Shown piece by piece: positions 9,359 through 19,203 of a stretch of 64,000 bases of DNA (the first letter of the stretch is position 1; every line of letters starts with the position of its first letter). The position numbers and the translations under genes were made by a program. The notes beneath the pieces were generated by a model, which was not told the origin of the DNA, did not search any database, and was given only the letters and a program-made list of their open reading frames with translations. This DNA is from Gimesia algae (lineage in GTDB: Bacteria > Planctomycetota > Planctomycetia > Planctomycetales > Planctomycetaceae). The DNA is taken from the NCBI RefSeq assembly GCF_007746795.1, contig NZ_CP036343.1, positions 7,569,029-7,633,028 on the forward strand, written 5' to 3'.

Positions 9359-11542
9359 ATGCGTTGCATACTTTACTCACTACTGACCATAAGCCTGTTC
9401 GTCATCACCCCCGCCAGGCTCAAAGCCGCCGATGACAAGCAGACACCGCCCCCTGCAAAAATTGGTTTCCGACAGCTGGTGACGTTCAAACCCGCAGCCG
9501 TCCAGCAGGGTGACAAACGCAAGATTCAGTTGCACGCCAGCTATACTCTGGATAATACCCACTCGGTCTTTTTTGATCAGCCTGGTATCAAGATGACCTT
9601 TGCCGAGCCGAAGCCCAAAGCGGCCCCAAGGCGTGGTCGTGGATCAGCGGGAACTCCTTTTGCATTTGATATCGAAGTCCCGAAAGATCAAGCCGCACGC
9701 GTCTATGAATGCCGCGTGGCAACCGATCAGGCGGTCTCCAGTGTCACGCATTTGCTGGTCACACCCTACCCTGTCATCGAAGAAGAGGAAAAGAAAGACA
9801 ACAACACGTTTGACACCGCGCAGGAAATCACGGTTCCCTCAACCGTCTGTGGTATCGTTGAGAAGTCTGAAGACATGGACTGCTTTAAATTCAAAGGGAA
9901 AAAGGGGCAGCAGATTACGCTGGAAGTTTATGCCCAGCGCGTCACGGAAGCCATTCACACCATGCAGACTTCCAATGTGTACCTGATGGATTCGATCCTG
10001 ACATTATATGGCCCTCAGAAACAGATTATTGCTCAGAACGATAACTTCATCAAATCGGATTCGCTGATTTCTTTCAAATTGCCAGCCGATGGTGAGTATG
10101 TCTTCGAAATCCGTGATACCCGCTATGTGGGTTCCGGCAAATATGCCTACTGCATTGAAGTCAGCGATGGTCCTTACGCGACTCATACCATGCCCCTGGC
10201 AGTTCAGAAGGGAAAAGAGACGGAAGTTGCTCTCGAAGGTTATGCATTACAGGGACATACCAAAGCCAGCTTCTCTGCGAAAGAGACCAAAGAAACGGGC
10301 TGGGCCAAACGGACATTTAACACACCGGCCGGCAAGACCAATGCCGTCTGGACGCTGATCAGTGAGCATCCTCAGGCGGTTGCCGCTGACACGAATACCT
10401 CGATGAAAACCGCCTTTCCGCTGACGTTCCCGATGGGAGTCAGTGGCCAGATCACGGAAGCCGAGCAGACACAGTTCTTCTCCTTCAAAGCAAAAAAAGG
10501 GCAATACTATTCTTTCCAGCTGATGTCGAACCGCATCGACCTGCCGCTGGATTGCGTGATGGAAGTTCTCGACTCCAAAGGTAAAGCGAATCGGGTCTTT
10601 GTGAACGGCGGTGCGAATGTCGAAGCCGACGATGGTCTGCAGATGAAAGACGTTGACTTCCACTTTCTGGCTCCTGCAGACGGCGAGTATTACGTAACAC
10701 TCCGTGATCTGCACGACCGGGGCGGCGATCGTTTTGCCTATCATCTGACGGCTGAATTGAGTGGCCCTGATTTTCAAGTCGGTGGCGAATACTATTATGC
10801 CCAGATTGCACCGGGGACGAACATGATGTGGTTCGCACGCGTCAAACGCCTGAATGGTTTTGATGGTCCGATTGAATTGAATATCGAAGGGCTACCCAAG
10901 GGGGTCACCTTTGAACCGGTTACACTGCCGTCTGGAGTGAATGACTGTGGCCTGATTCTGAAAGCAGGGAAAGATGCTCCCATCAACGCTTCGCTGGTCA
11001 AGATCTCTGGCAAAGCCAAAGTAAAAGGCCCTGATGGCAAAGAGCAGGAAATCGTCCGCGCAGGTCGCATCACCTGTGAAATTCAGTCGCGTGGTGGCGG
11101 ACAGGCACGCTGGCCGATCAACACCTCGATTGTAGGTGTGACGAAGCCACTGGACATCCTTGAAGTGACCGCGACTCCCAGCGAAATCGTGTTGAAACCG
11201 GGTGAATCTGCTGAGATCAAAGTGAAGGTTAAACGCAGCGAAGCTTATAAAGATCCCATAGTACTGGCGACCGCCTTCGAGTATTTCCGTTCCAAATTCG
11301 GTCAGCAGCTGCCGCCCGGCGTTACACTTTCCAAGAAAAGCAAAACCCGTCTGGCCGGCGAGACACTGGAAGGGACTTTGATTATTGAAGCCTCCAAAAA
11401 GGCAACGCCTGTCAAACGTTTTCCGTTCGCCGCGATGGCACGGGTGGGAATCACTTTTTCGATTACTACAAATTATGCATCGAATGTGATTTATCTGACG
11501 ATCACCGATGAGGATGCCAAAGACAAGCTGGCGAAAAAATAG
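9359..11542 (+). CDS. Secreted PPC-domain protein (pre-peptidase C-terminal domains)
   Basis: A 727-residue exported protein with a signal peptide (1-23, ending KAA). At least two pre-peptidase C-terminal beta-sandwich domains can be seen by the repeated pattern of an acidic strand, D-x-F-x-F and G-x-Y-x-L: about residues 135-265 (EDMDCFKFKGKKGQQITLEV to YVFEIRDTRY) and 345-465 (EAEQTQFFSFKAKKGQYYSF to YYVTLRDLHD). The rest is beta-rich and Ig-like. It has no protease domain of its own. It follows the DUF1501 gene, and this trio (DUF1549, DUF1501, PPC) is a familiar planctomycete arrangement. It probably acts as a binding or scaffold protein outside the cytoplasm; that role is inferred. Confidence 0.85.
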   Translation: MRCILYSLLTISLFVITPARLKAADDKQTPPPAKIGFRQLVTFKPAAVQQGDKRKIQLHASYTLDNTHSVFFDQPGIKMTFAEPKPKAAPRRGRGSAGTPFAFDIEVPKDQAARVYECRVATDQAVSSVTHLLVTPYPVIEEEEKKDNNTFDTAQEITVPSTVCGIVEKSEDMDCFKFKGKKGQQITLEVYAQRVTEAIHTMQTSNVYLMDSILTLYGPQKQIIAQNDNFIKSDSLISFKLPADGEYVFEIRDTRYVGSGKYAYCIEVSDGPYATHTMPLAVQKGKETEVALEGYALQGHTKASFSAKETKETGWAKRTFNTPAGKTNAVWTLISEHPQAVAADTNTSMKTAFPLTFPMGVSGQITEAEQTQFFSFKAKKGQYYSFQLMSNRIDLPLDCVMEVLDSKGKANRVFVNGGANVEADDGLQMKDVDFHFLAPADGEYYVTLRDLHDRGGDRFAYHLTAELSGPDFQVGGEYYYAQIAPGTNMMWFARVKRLNGFDGPIELNIEGLPKGVTFEPVTLPSGVNDCGLILKAGKDAPINASLVKISGKAKVKGPDGKEQEIVRAGRITCEIQSRGGGQARWPINTSIVGVTKPLDILEVTATPSEIVLKPGESAEIKVKVKRSEAYKDPIVLATAFEYFRSKFGQQLPPGVTLSKKSKTRLAGETLEGTLIIEASKKATPVKRFPFAAMARVGITFSITTNYASNVIYLTITDEDAKDKLAKK

Positions 11543-11703
11543 GGATCGACTTCAACCCTGCTCTCCTCTATTCTGGAAGTATCAAACTGTGTCCAGTTTG
11601 ACTGTAGCGTCTGCAAGACCAGTTGGGACGAGTAACTTAGAGTGAGAGACGCTATGGTTACATGTGATGCGCTCTCGATTCCTTTCTGCGCAGAAAGACC
11701 AAT

Positions 11704-12927
11704 ATGGCCCGGAGAGATTTGAACATTCCACTTTCGCTGCTGAGCGTAAGTTCTCTCCTGCGCACGATAATCTACTGTCTGAGTCTGTGCTGTCTTTCTG
11801 ATGGCGGCCTGGTTTCTGCTCAGAGTCCCACCAAAACGGAGAAGACCGCCCCCCCTCTGTTTGAATTCACGTTTACGGATGACATGAAACGGGAACAGAC
11901 CCTCGAAGCCGCCCAGATTCTGCAGGCCCAGGATGGAGGTGTCGTGATGCTGACCCGCGACGGCCGACTGTTGACGGCGACGCCTGAGCAACTCAAAAGC
12001 AAACGGCCTCTGGATCGCGAGTTCACCCCCCTGGATGCGAGTGAACTCGAAAAGCAGTTAAAAGCCGAATTCGGCGATGATTTCACCGTCACTCAGACCA
12101 AACATTTCACCATCTGCAGCCAGGCGGGCAAACGCTATTCGCAGTGGTGCGGTTATCTGTTCGAACGCCTCTATATGGTCCTGCATAACTACTGGGATGA
12201 CAAGGCGCATCCACTGCATGAGCCGGAAGTCCCATTGATCGCGGTCATCTTCAAGGATCGCGCGAACTTCGAACAGTACGCGAGCCAGCTGCTGGGCGAC
12301 GGTGCCGCCGCCACGCACGGCTTCTATTCGATTCAATCGAACCGGATGGTGCTCTACGACCTGACAGCAGCTCCGAATGAACGCCCGGCTTACACAGACG
12401 CCGACATTCTGTTCAAACTGCGCAAGTCGCCGTTCAATGTCGCCACCGTCATCCATGAATGCACGCATCAGATCGCATTTAATGTGGGACTGCATACTCG
12501 TTTCGCCGATAACCCGCTCTGGCTCACCGAAGGCATGGCGACGTATTTTGAAACCCCCGACCTGAAAAGCAAAACCGGCTGGCGAACCGTGGGCAAACCG
12601 AATCCCTGGCGATTAAGACAGTTTCAGGATTACGCGCGTTCCCGCAGACCAGCCGACTCGCTGCAGACACTGATCTCCTCTGACCAGCGGTTCCAGGAAG
12701 CCGAGTCCCTGCTCGACACCTATGCGGAAGCCTGGGCCTTCACTTACTTCCTGATCAAAACCAAACGTCGGCTCTATGAAGAGTATCTGCACCTGATCGC
12801 GGCCCGCCAGCCGCTAATCTGGTCTACTCCCGCAGCACGACTCAAAGACTTTCAGTCTGTCTTTGGCGAGGATCTGAACCAGCTCGATCAGCAATTTCTC
12901 AGATACATGCGACAAATCAGCCGTTAA
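11704..12927 (+). CDS. DUF1570 putative zinc metallopeptidase
   Basis: A 407-residue protein with a hydrophobic N-terminal segment (about 9-38) that looks like a signal peptide or anchor. The catalytic part has HECTHQ (about residues 252-257), an HExxH-type motif in which Q is the fifth residue's neighbour, followed 25-30 residues later by WLTEGMATYFE. The E in that segment is the expected third zinc ligand of gluzincins. DUF1570 proteins are abundant in planctomycetes and untested in most cases, so peptidase activity is inferred from the motif. The gene stands alone between the PPC gene and the permease gene, with about 130 bases on each side. The ribosome binding site is weak (AGAAAGACC). 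Confidence 0.85.
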   Translation: MARRDLNIPLSLLSVSSLLRTIIYCLSLCCLSDGGLVSAQSPTKTEKTAPPLFEFTFTDDMKREQTLEAAQILQAQDGGVVMLTRDGRLLTATPEQLKSKRPLDREFTPLDASELEKQLKAEFGDDFTVTQTKHFTICSQAGKRYSQWCGYLFERLYMVLHNYWDDKAHPLHEPEVPLIAVIFKDRANFEQYASQLLGDGAAATHGFYSIQSNRMVLYDLTAAPNERPAYTDADILFKLRKSPFNVATVIHECTHQIAFNVGLHTRFADNPLWLTEGMATYFETPDLKSKTGWRTVGKPNPWRLRQFQDYARSRRPADSLQTLISSDQRFQEAESLLDTYAEAWAFTYFLIKTKRRLYEEYLHLIAARQPLIWSTPAARLKDFQSVFGEDLNQLDQQFLRYMRQISR

Positions 12928-13061
12928 CGGCATTTTTCTCTTTGCAGTTTCTCTGTTTCCCAGTATCGTGCGCATACGCCGTTTGAAGTCAGCGACGTTT
13001 TCCGGCGCGCCGACCCAACGTCACGAACAGAAAAAGTACCAATCCGCAAAGGGCATCTTTC

Positions 13062-14273
13062 ATGTCAACTCCCCTGCAACCATCGGATGAGCAAGCCAAG
13101 GTCATCACAGGCTGTCTGTTGCTGCTGTCCATCATCGCGCTGGCAGGTGTATTTTACATTACCCAGGCAGTTCTGATCCCGTTTGTGATTGCGATTTTCA
13201 TCGCAACGATCGTCACTCCCATGGTCGACCTGCTGGTTTTGAAATGGAAACTGCCTCAGATCATCGCGATTTCTCTGACGCTGCTGCTGGTATTATCTTT
13301 CGGCTTTTTAATCTGCATGACCCTGATTTATTCCACACAGCAGGTGATCTACAAAGCAGAAACTCAATACAGCGAAAAGTTCGGCATCTTTATCAACTCT
13401 GCCTTTGAGGCCGCCAAAGAAGCCGATGATCTCCCCGAGACACAACCAGTAGAGGAAAAAGCGGAACCACAGTTTCAAGACATTGACCAGAAAGAGCCCA
13501 GTCCGGAAGTACCTCCTGTCATTAAAGCTGACGCCTCTGAACCGCTGGTTGCCGAAAAACCGGAGACCGGCTGGTTCCAGAAAATGGGCATTGATCTGGA
13601 TACGCTCAAAAAAGCAACCATTGACTATATGCGAGACTCATTAAAATCGATCGCCGTCAGCACCATGCAGTCAGCGCTGAACTTTACCACGACCTCCTTT
13701 TTTGTGGCAATTTTCGTAATCTTTCTACTGGCGGGACGCAACCCGAATGCGGTCGTGAAAAATGTGATCTACTTTGAGATTGAACAGAAAATTCGCAGCT
13801 ATATTTCGACGAAACTCGTGCTGTCAATGATTACAGCCATCCTCGTCGGATTCACTTTGAAACTGTTTGGGCTGGAACTCGCGCTGGTATTTGCGATCCT
13901 GACCTTTCTGCTGAACTTCATTCCGTCTGTCGGTTCGGTAATCGCGACGCTGTTGCCGCTGCCGGTTGCGTTTGCACAGTTCTCTGACAGTCCCTGGACG
14001 ATTGCCGGCGTAATTCTGATTCCAGGCGCGATTCAAATGACCATCGGCAACGGGATCGAACCTAAACTGATGGGGGAAGGCCTGCAACTGCATCCGGTAA
14101 CCGTCCTGCTGGCCCTTTCCTTCTGGACCCTGCTCTGGGGGCCCATCGGTGCGATTCTGGCGGTCCCGATCACCGCTGCGATCCGCATTGTCCTGATGCG
14201 ATTCGAATCCGGACGGACCGCCGGCAACCTGCTGGCCGGCATCCTGCCCGGGGAATCGACGACGGTGGCGTGA
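13062..14273 (+). CDS. AI-2E family transporter (PerM/TqsA-like permease)
   Basis: A 403-residue inner-membrane protein of the AI-2 exporter superfamily (UPF0118). Two hydrophobic segments near the N-terminus (about 17-42 and 67-92) are followed by a soluble insertion (about 110-185) that is rich in acidic residues and proline and longer than usual. A block of five or six membrane helices (about 207-395) follows, including the family segment NFIPSVGSVIATLLPLP and the late GNGIEPKLMGEGLQLHPV. The family contains autoinducer-2 exporters but also Na+/H+ antiporter-like members, so the transported substrate cannot be named. AAAGGGC precedes the ATG at a suitable distance. Confidence 0.88.
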   Translation: MSTPLQPSDEQAKVITGCLLLLSIIALAGVFYITQAVLIPFVIAIFIATIVTPMVDLLVLKWKLPQIIAISLTLLLVLSFGFLICMTLIYSTQQVIYKAETQYSEKFGIFINSAFEAAKEADDLPETQPVEEKAEPQFQDIDQKEPSPEVPPVIKADASEPLVAEKPETGWFQKMGIDLDTLKKATIDYMRDSLKSIAVSTMQSALNFTTTSFFVAIFVIFLLAGRNPNAVVKNVIYFEIEQKIRSYISTKLVLSMITAILVGFTLKLFGLELALVFAILTFLLNFIPSVGSVIATLLPLPVAFAQFSDSPWTIAGVILIPGAIQMTIGNGIEPKLMGEGLQLHPVTVLLALSFWTLLWGPIGAILAVPITAAIRIVLMRFESGRTAGNLLAGILPGESTTVA

Positions 14274-14306
14274 GCACGAGAAAACCTGCTCTCTTATATT
14301 TTCTAC

Positions 14307-14332
14307 CACGAAAAACACGAAACCTCACGAAA
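14307..14332. repeat. Three CACGAAA units between genes
   Basis: CACGAAA occurs at 14307, 14316 and 14326, within the sequence ACCACGAAAAACACGAAA and its continuation. Short repeats of this kind recur between genes of many bacteria. No gene or terminator is apparent here. Confidence 0.6.
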
Positions 14333-14386
14333 GAAATGGCTAAGCCGCGATGCAATCCGGGGTTGGCGCAGCGAGCAGGAGGCCGC

Positions 14387-15829
14387 TTAATACACGGTCA
14401 TGGTATTTGAGACTTCCGTACCCGGGCCGACATCGATACTGCCCGAAACCAGGTTATCGGTGATCTGAATCTCCTGGCCACCGGTAACGCGGATCGCGAA
14501 ATTTTTCTCGCCTTCGGTAATCAGGCAGTCGGAAATGCGGGACTGCTTGACGTTTGACAGCAGGATGCCACCGTTCTGACATTGTCGGATTGAACAGTTC
14601 GTGATGTTCATTCTCGCGCAGTTTTCCAGGATCAGACCGGCGGGAACGCCCCGGGTCGCCAGAATATTCAGCGCGTTGAGCGTGCAATCGGTGCAGTCTT
14701 TGAAAACGTTCGCATCTTTGGTTTTTGCCCGGTAATCAGGGTTGCGGTCCAGCAGATTGGATCCGAGCACAATATGAGACGAATCTTCCACCAGCAGATT
14801 GTGTTCGTACGCCTGCCAGAGTGTATTGCCGGTAATCGTGATGCCGCGGGCATGCTTGAGGTGAATATTGACGGCGACATCACTCATGGAATTGTCGGCG
14901 ATCGCGAAGTTACCCACCTTGCGGGGATCTTCGGGACCGTTGCCGATAAAGCGGACGTTGGCAGAATCGGGTGCGTCGTTGGTATGCTGAATCGTACAGC
15001 CGAAGATGGCGCCTTCGCGCAGTGAGCCTTTAGAAATGTCGAACAGGATATTGGCCGTCGGCTCTGTTTCCTGTCCCATGTTACCTTCAATGTCGCAGTT
15101 GCCGATTTGAATATTGCGGATCTCACTCTCGCGAACCACAATTCCGCCCTGTTTGTTGTAGCTGATATGCGAATCGGAAATGTTGATCTGATGCAGGTTC
15201 AGCTTTTCCAGATAAATGCCGACCCCTTCATTTTCATACAGATGACAATTATCAATAGAGACATTGCGGTTCCGTTCATACAAATGAATTCCGTGCAGCG
15301 CCTTGCGTACTACCAGGCGAGTGATGTTGATCTGCATGGTTTTCGACGCCGCCACTCCGATTGCTTCCGGATGTTTGCCGACGATTTCGATGCCGTCGAT
15401 CATCGGCGTCCGTTCCTTTTCCCAGACAACCGGCTGGACGGTTTTCGGACTCGCGGTTCCGTTATGTGTGCCAATAAAATGAAACGCAGGGCCCGCGCCT
15501 TCCATTAGAATCGTCGCCGTGCCATCACCGGAAATGGATGTCGGTCCGACCTTCGTCAAATCGATGACGACCGGTTTGGTGAAGCGATACTGGCCCGAGG
15601 GAAATCGCAGCGAGCCGACCGAAGCGTCAACTAACTTCTGAATGGCGGCGGAGTCATCGGTGATGCCATCTCCTTTGACACCTAATTCCAATACGGTTTT
15701 GCTGGCATTGACGCGGGAAGACTCGGGCTGCGAAGTCGTCTGGGACTGGGATGCAGCAGGAGGAATCAGGTACAGACCCATTAGTACCACGGCCACCACA
15801 CACACGGGAACGAGAGTTTTCGATTTCAT
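14387..15829 (-). CDS. Secreted right-handed beta-helix (pectate-lyase-like) protein
   Basis: A 480-residue exported protein: signal peptide (about 1-27), then a pectate-lyase-superfamily entry motif LGVKGDGITDDSAAIQKLVD (about 49-68). A long run of beta-helix coils built from I/N-rich rungs follows, such as NISDSHISYNKQGGIVV, ITGNTLWQAYEHNLLV and MNITNCSIRQCQNGGILL. This is the fold of polysaccharide lyases, epimerases and glycoside hydrolases. I see no unambiguous catalytic set, so the substrate is open. It stands alone and faces the permease gene, convergent across about 110 bases. Confidence 0.85.
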   Translation of the reverse strand: MKSKTLVPVCVVAVVLMGLYLIPPAASQSQTTSQPESSRVNASKTVLELGVKGDGITDDSAAIQKLVDASVGSLRFPSGQYRFTKPVVIDLTKVGPTSISGDGTATILMEGAGPAFHFIGTHNGTASPKTVQPVVWEKERTPMIDGIEIVGKHPEAIGVAASKTMQINITRLVVRKALHGIHLYERNRNVSIDNCHLYENEGVGIYLEKLNLHQINISDSHISYNKQGGIVVRESEIRNIQIGNCDIEGNMGQETEPTANILFDISKGSLREGAIFGCTIQHTNDAPDSANVRFIGNGPEDPRKVGNFAIADNSMSDVAVNIHLKHARGITITGNTLWQAYEHNLLVEDSSHIVLGSNLLDRNPDYRAKTKDANVFKDCTDCTLNALNILATRGVPAGLILENCARMNITNCSIRQCQNGGILLSNVKQSRISDCLITEGEKNFAIRVTGGQEIQITDNLVSGSIDVGPGTEVSNTMTVY

Positions 15830-16018
15830 CGGAACGGCTTTCCATCGGGAGAAGTTCAGGCAGGAATTCGCGGACGCTGCAAGCAGCGCGATACTTAACG
15901 TTACTTAAAAAGCAGCTCTGAGTCTAAGCCAGACGGGAAGGAGGATCAACGGCTGAGCGAAGAATTTTGCGATTGAACGCTGTGCGCTGGCGTCACTCAC
16001 AAGGCCTGACATCACTTC
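15830..16018. other. Short intergenic region
   Basis: About 190 bases between two leftward genes. It lies upstream of the beta-helix gene and so should hold its promoter; I cannot place it. No gene is seen. Confidence 0.5.
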
Positions 16019-17173
16019 TTACTGATGATAAACGGGGCGTGGCTCGTCGCCGGCGATAATTTTGAGATAACTCTGATAACGCTGACGGGAAATGAAATCA
16101 TGGGCGACGGCGCGTTTCACGCCACAATCGGTTTCATGCGTGTGCGAGCAATCCGGAAAGCGGCACTGGGTCACAAACGGGATGAAGTCGCGGAAGAAGC
16201 CTTCGACTTCTGCGGGGATCACATCCCACAGCTCCAGCTGACGAATCCCCGGAGTGTCGACCACCCAGCCGCCGGTGGAAATTTCGAGCAGGACGGCGAA
16301 ACGGGTGGTGTGCCGCCCCTTACGATTTTCCTGGCTGATTTCAGCCGTCTCCAGCAGCAGCCGCTCATCGATCTGGTTGAGCAACGATGACTTCCCCACG
16401 CCACTCTGGCCAGAAAATACACTCTGTTTGCCTTTGAGCAGCGATCGCAGCCGCGGGATGCCAGTTCCCTCTGTCACGCTGGTTAACACGATGTCGTACC
16501 CCATCTGTGCATACACGCCGATCAACGGCTGGAAGTCGACTGGATCAACCAGGTCGATTTTATTGATGCAGATGATGGAGTGGATGTTACCTTTTTCGGA
16601 ACTGATCAGGAAGCGGTCAATCAGTGAGGGTTTGAGCGGCGGATCGTCGGCGGAGACCACGATCACCGCCTGGTCAATATTGCTGACAAGGATATGTTCG
16701 CGACGTTTACTGCCCCGCGAGAGGTAGGAGCGTCGCGGCTCAACGCGTTCGATGACCGCCTGGTGTTCATCGCCTTCGGGTCGGATCAGCACATGGTCGC
16801 CGGCGACGACAGCATTGCGGTCATCGCGGGACATGGTGCGCACCAGCCGCCTGATGGTACATTCATAGCGCGTGCCATCTTCCACCTGCACAACCGAGTT
16901 CAAGCCCTGTGAGCGGATTACGCGGCCCGGGATGCAGTTCTGTTCGTCAATGTCGATGACGATCTCGGTGCCATCCTCGGTTTCATGCTCGACCCCCATT
17001 ACGGTGCGATGGCGGGTGAGATCACCTTTGCCCGTCAGTCGCTCGCTGGCATCCCGGTACTGCGAATCGACCTGCTCGTCGATCTGATGGCTGGCGAGTT
17101 TATTCTTCCGAACCTTTTTCTGACGGTTCTTTTTGAACGCAACCCGGATTTTTTTTCCTTTTTTCTTAGCCAC
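16019..17173 (-). CDS. rsgA: Small ribosomal subunit biogenesis GTPase RsgA
   Basis: A circularly permuted GTPase that helps mature the 30S subunit. Domains in order: a lysine/arginine-rich extension (1-28) that probably contacts RNA, an OB-fold (about 80-150), then the permuted G motifs: G4 NKID (204-207), G1 GQSGVGKSS (255-263) and G3 DTPG (306-309). A C-terminal zinc knuckle of the CxxxxC-H-x-H-x4-C type follows (CRFPDCSHTHETDC, about 334-347). At 384 residues it is slightly longer than usual, because of the basic N-terminal extension. The FHA gene lies 34 bases upstream on the same strand, so the two are probably cotranscribed. Confidence 0.95.
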   Translation of the reverse strand: MAKKKGKKIRVAFKKNRQKKVRKNKLASHQIDEQVDSQYRDASERLTGKGDLTRHRTVMGVEHETEDGTEIVIDIDEQNCIPGRVIRSQGLNSVVQVEDGTRYECTIRRLVRTMSRDDRNAVVAGDHVLIRPEGDEHQAVIERVEPRRSYLSRGSKRREHILVSNIDQAVIVVSADDPPLKPSLIDRFLISSEKGNIHSIICINKIDLVDPVDFQPLIGVYAQMGYDIVLTSVTEGTGIPRLRSLLKGKQSVFSGQSGVGKSSLLNQIDERLLLETAEISQENRKGRHTTRFAVLLEISTGGWVVDTPGIRQLELWDVIPAEVEGFFRDFIPFVTQCRFPDCSHTHETDCGVKRAVAHDFISRQRYQSYLKIIAGDEPRPVYHQ

Positions 17174-17207
17174 TACAGTACTGGTTCCATCGCCTGCTGA
17201 TCAAAAT

Positions 17208-17714
17208 TCATGCTGAACTGTCCTGCTCATCATCCTGATCGATGAGAAATTTCAATCCGAGTTCATCGTCGGTCATCTGAGATTCATCTTCCGGCAGCTC
17301 AATCTTGGCAGGTTTGTTTGCCGGTGGTGCCATCGGACGCTCCGGACGTTTTTCCCGCTTGACAAGACCCGCTTTTTCCATCAGGCTCATTTCGAACGGG
17401 TTATCTTCTTCCGGTGGCGGTTCATCGGACTGGGGTGTGTAATTGATATCAAAATCGTGTTTGGCAATCGAGAGTCGATCTCCCGGCAGCAGCCACTTGA
17501 TATCGCAACGGTCACCATTGACTTTGATCCCGTTGCGGCTGTTCATATCACGGACGCGCCAGTAACCGTTGAGGAATTCCAGCTGGCAATGATGTGAAGA
17601 TATATTGGGAAACTGCAGTGTGATGTCACATTTACTGCGGCGGCCAATCAATAAGACTTCAGACAGCAGCGGAATCGGGTCGCCGCCTCCACACGGGTTT
17701 AGTTCACCTAACAT
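17208..17714 (-). CDS. FHA-domain protein
   Basis: A 168-residue cytoplasmic protein with one forkhead-associated domain (about residues 18-92). It shows the family signature: GRRSKCDITL, then SSHHCQLEF and the RDMNSRNGIKVNG strand, which bind phosphothreonine peptides. The remainder (about 100-168) is acidic and proline-rich with no domain I recognise. It implies a Ser/Thr kinase partner elsewhere; planctomycetes have many. It lies directly upstream of rsgA and transcription runs away from the RNase P RNA gene. Confidence 0.9.
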   Translation of the reverse strand: MLGELNPCGGGDPIPLLSEVLLIGRRSKCDITLQFPNISSHHCQLEFLNGYWRVRDMNSRNGIKVNGDRCDIKWLLPGDRLSIAKHDFDINYTPQSDEPPPEEDNPFEMSLMEKAGLVKREKRPERPMAPPANKPAKIELPEDESQMTDDELGLKFLIDQDDEQDSSA

Positions 17715-17881
17715 TCTGACTTCCTGGTGCCTCTGCTACATATTGTTTACCAAAAGATCATGAAGTGCCCGCATGGCTTTAATCTATACTGCTGGCCACA
17801 CATTATAAAGCCCTTCTCTTGAGAAAAGTCAGATTTTGGGGATAGTTCAAGGGGACGACTTACTCTATACTGGATGATTCA

Positions 17882-18268
<387 letters not shown>

Positions 18269-18305
18269 TGATTTTCCTCCCACACCCCACCCAAAACATC
18301 ACTTC

Positions 18306-18403
18306 GACAACACGTCCGACGACAACATGTAGTCATATTGATTGTAATAAATTCTACAATATTGCATTTTTGACAACACGTCGAATCAATAGCACGACAC
18401 GTC
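18306..18403. promoter_or_regulatory. Four related GACAACACGTC-type repeats upstream of the Tyr/Asn-rich gene
   Basis: GACAACACGTC occurs at 18306-18316 and again at 18372-18382, with variants GACAACATGTA (18321) and ACGACACGTC (18394-18403). All point the same way and lie 150-250 bases before the next gene in an A+T-rich region. They look like binding sites for a regulator of that gene; no protein can be named. Confidence 0.5.
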
Positions 18404-18558
18404 AATATTTTTTATCTCCTAATATAACATAGACTTAGAGACATTCCGCATTTTTATGGCACGGTAGCTGCATTAGTACTCTTTCATCAACAACAAGTGA
18501 ATCACTTGAAAACAAAAAAGCCACTTTTAAAAACTTAAAACCATTAAGGGAGATAATG

Positions 18559-19017
18559 ATGAAAAATTTCACACTCGCAATCGCAGCTATGGCAGCCGTT
18601 ACTTTGGTCAGCAGCACTTCATTTGCTGCCACTCCGTTCTGCGGCACCAGCAGCTACTACAATTCAAAGTACAACACACCGACAACTTACAATTCACGGT
18701 ATGATTCACGGTACAATTCCACAGCGAGCCGGAACTGGAATAACAATTCCTATTCAAGCTACAACAGCAGCTACCTGAATACCCGACCGTTGTTCACTCC
18801 GTACAATCCTGCTGTGAATCGTTACAACAGCTCTTACACCGGGCTGTTCAATACATACCGTCCTGTGACGAACTACACTTCGTCTTACTACAACAACAAG
18901 TACAGTAACTACAAAAACGACTACAAGTACAACAATGATCGTCACGATCGCTTTGACCATGATCGATACGACCACGGCCGGAATGATCGCAACCACAACG
19001 GACGTCACAATCGCTAA
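18559..19017 (+). CDS. Small secreted Tyr/Asn/Ser-rich low-complexity protein
   Basis: About 152 residues: a signal peptide (1-23, cleaving after SFAA), then a mature chain dominated by Y, N, S, T and R in short repeats such as YNSRYDSRYNS and SSYNSSYLNT. The tail (about 120-152) is rich in D, H, R and N. Only two cysteines appear in the whole chain or fewer. No family is recognised. Such composition fits a surface-layer, matrix or adhesive protein, perhaps crosslinked through tyrosine, but that is inference. The ATG at 18559 has AAGGGAG at better spacing than the adjacent ATG at 18556. A terminator follows directly. Confidence 0.75.
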   Translation: MKNFTLAIAAMAAVTLVSSTSFAATPFCGTSSYYNSKYNTPTTYNSRYDSRYNSTASRNWNNNSYSSYNSSYLNTRPLFTPYNPAVNRYNSSYTGLFNTYRPVTNYTSSYYNNKYSNYKNDYKYNNDRHDRFDHDRYDHGRNDRNHNGRHNR

Positions 19018-19040
19018 GTCGATTTGAAAAGGTAAACCAT

Positions 19041-19078
19041 CCCTCTCTGGTCGGGTTTTACCCGGCCAGGGGTTTTTA
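19041..19078 (+). terminator. Intrinsic terminator after the Tyr/Asn-rich gene
   Basis: CTGGTCGGG and CCCGGCCAG form a GC-rich stem with flanking CCC/GGG pairs, followed by GTTTTTAA. Confidence 0.85.
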
Positions 19079-19094
19079 ATAAATCATGCATGCA

Positions 19095-19130
19095 AAACGG
19101 ACCCGCGCCACCCTGGTTGCGGGTCTGTTT
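19095..19130. terminator. Terminator of the leftward FG-GAP unit
   Basis: GACCCGC (19100-19106) pairs with GCGGGTC (19119-19125). T-rich tracts lie on both sides, so the hairpin can end transcripts from either direction; its position suits the FG-GAP gene. Confidence 0.7.
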
Positions 19131-19203
19131 CTGTTTCCCAACTGTGGATCCGACATCGAGCCGGCAGCGCGAGACGGGTGCCACACATCCCCAGTCAATC
19201 CCA

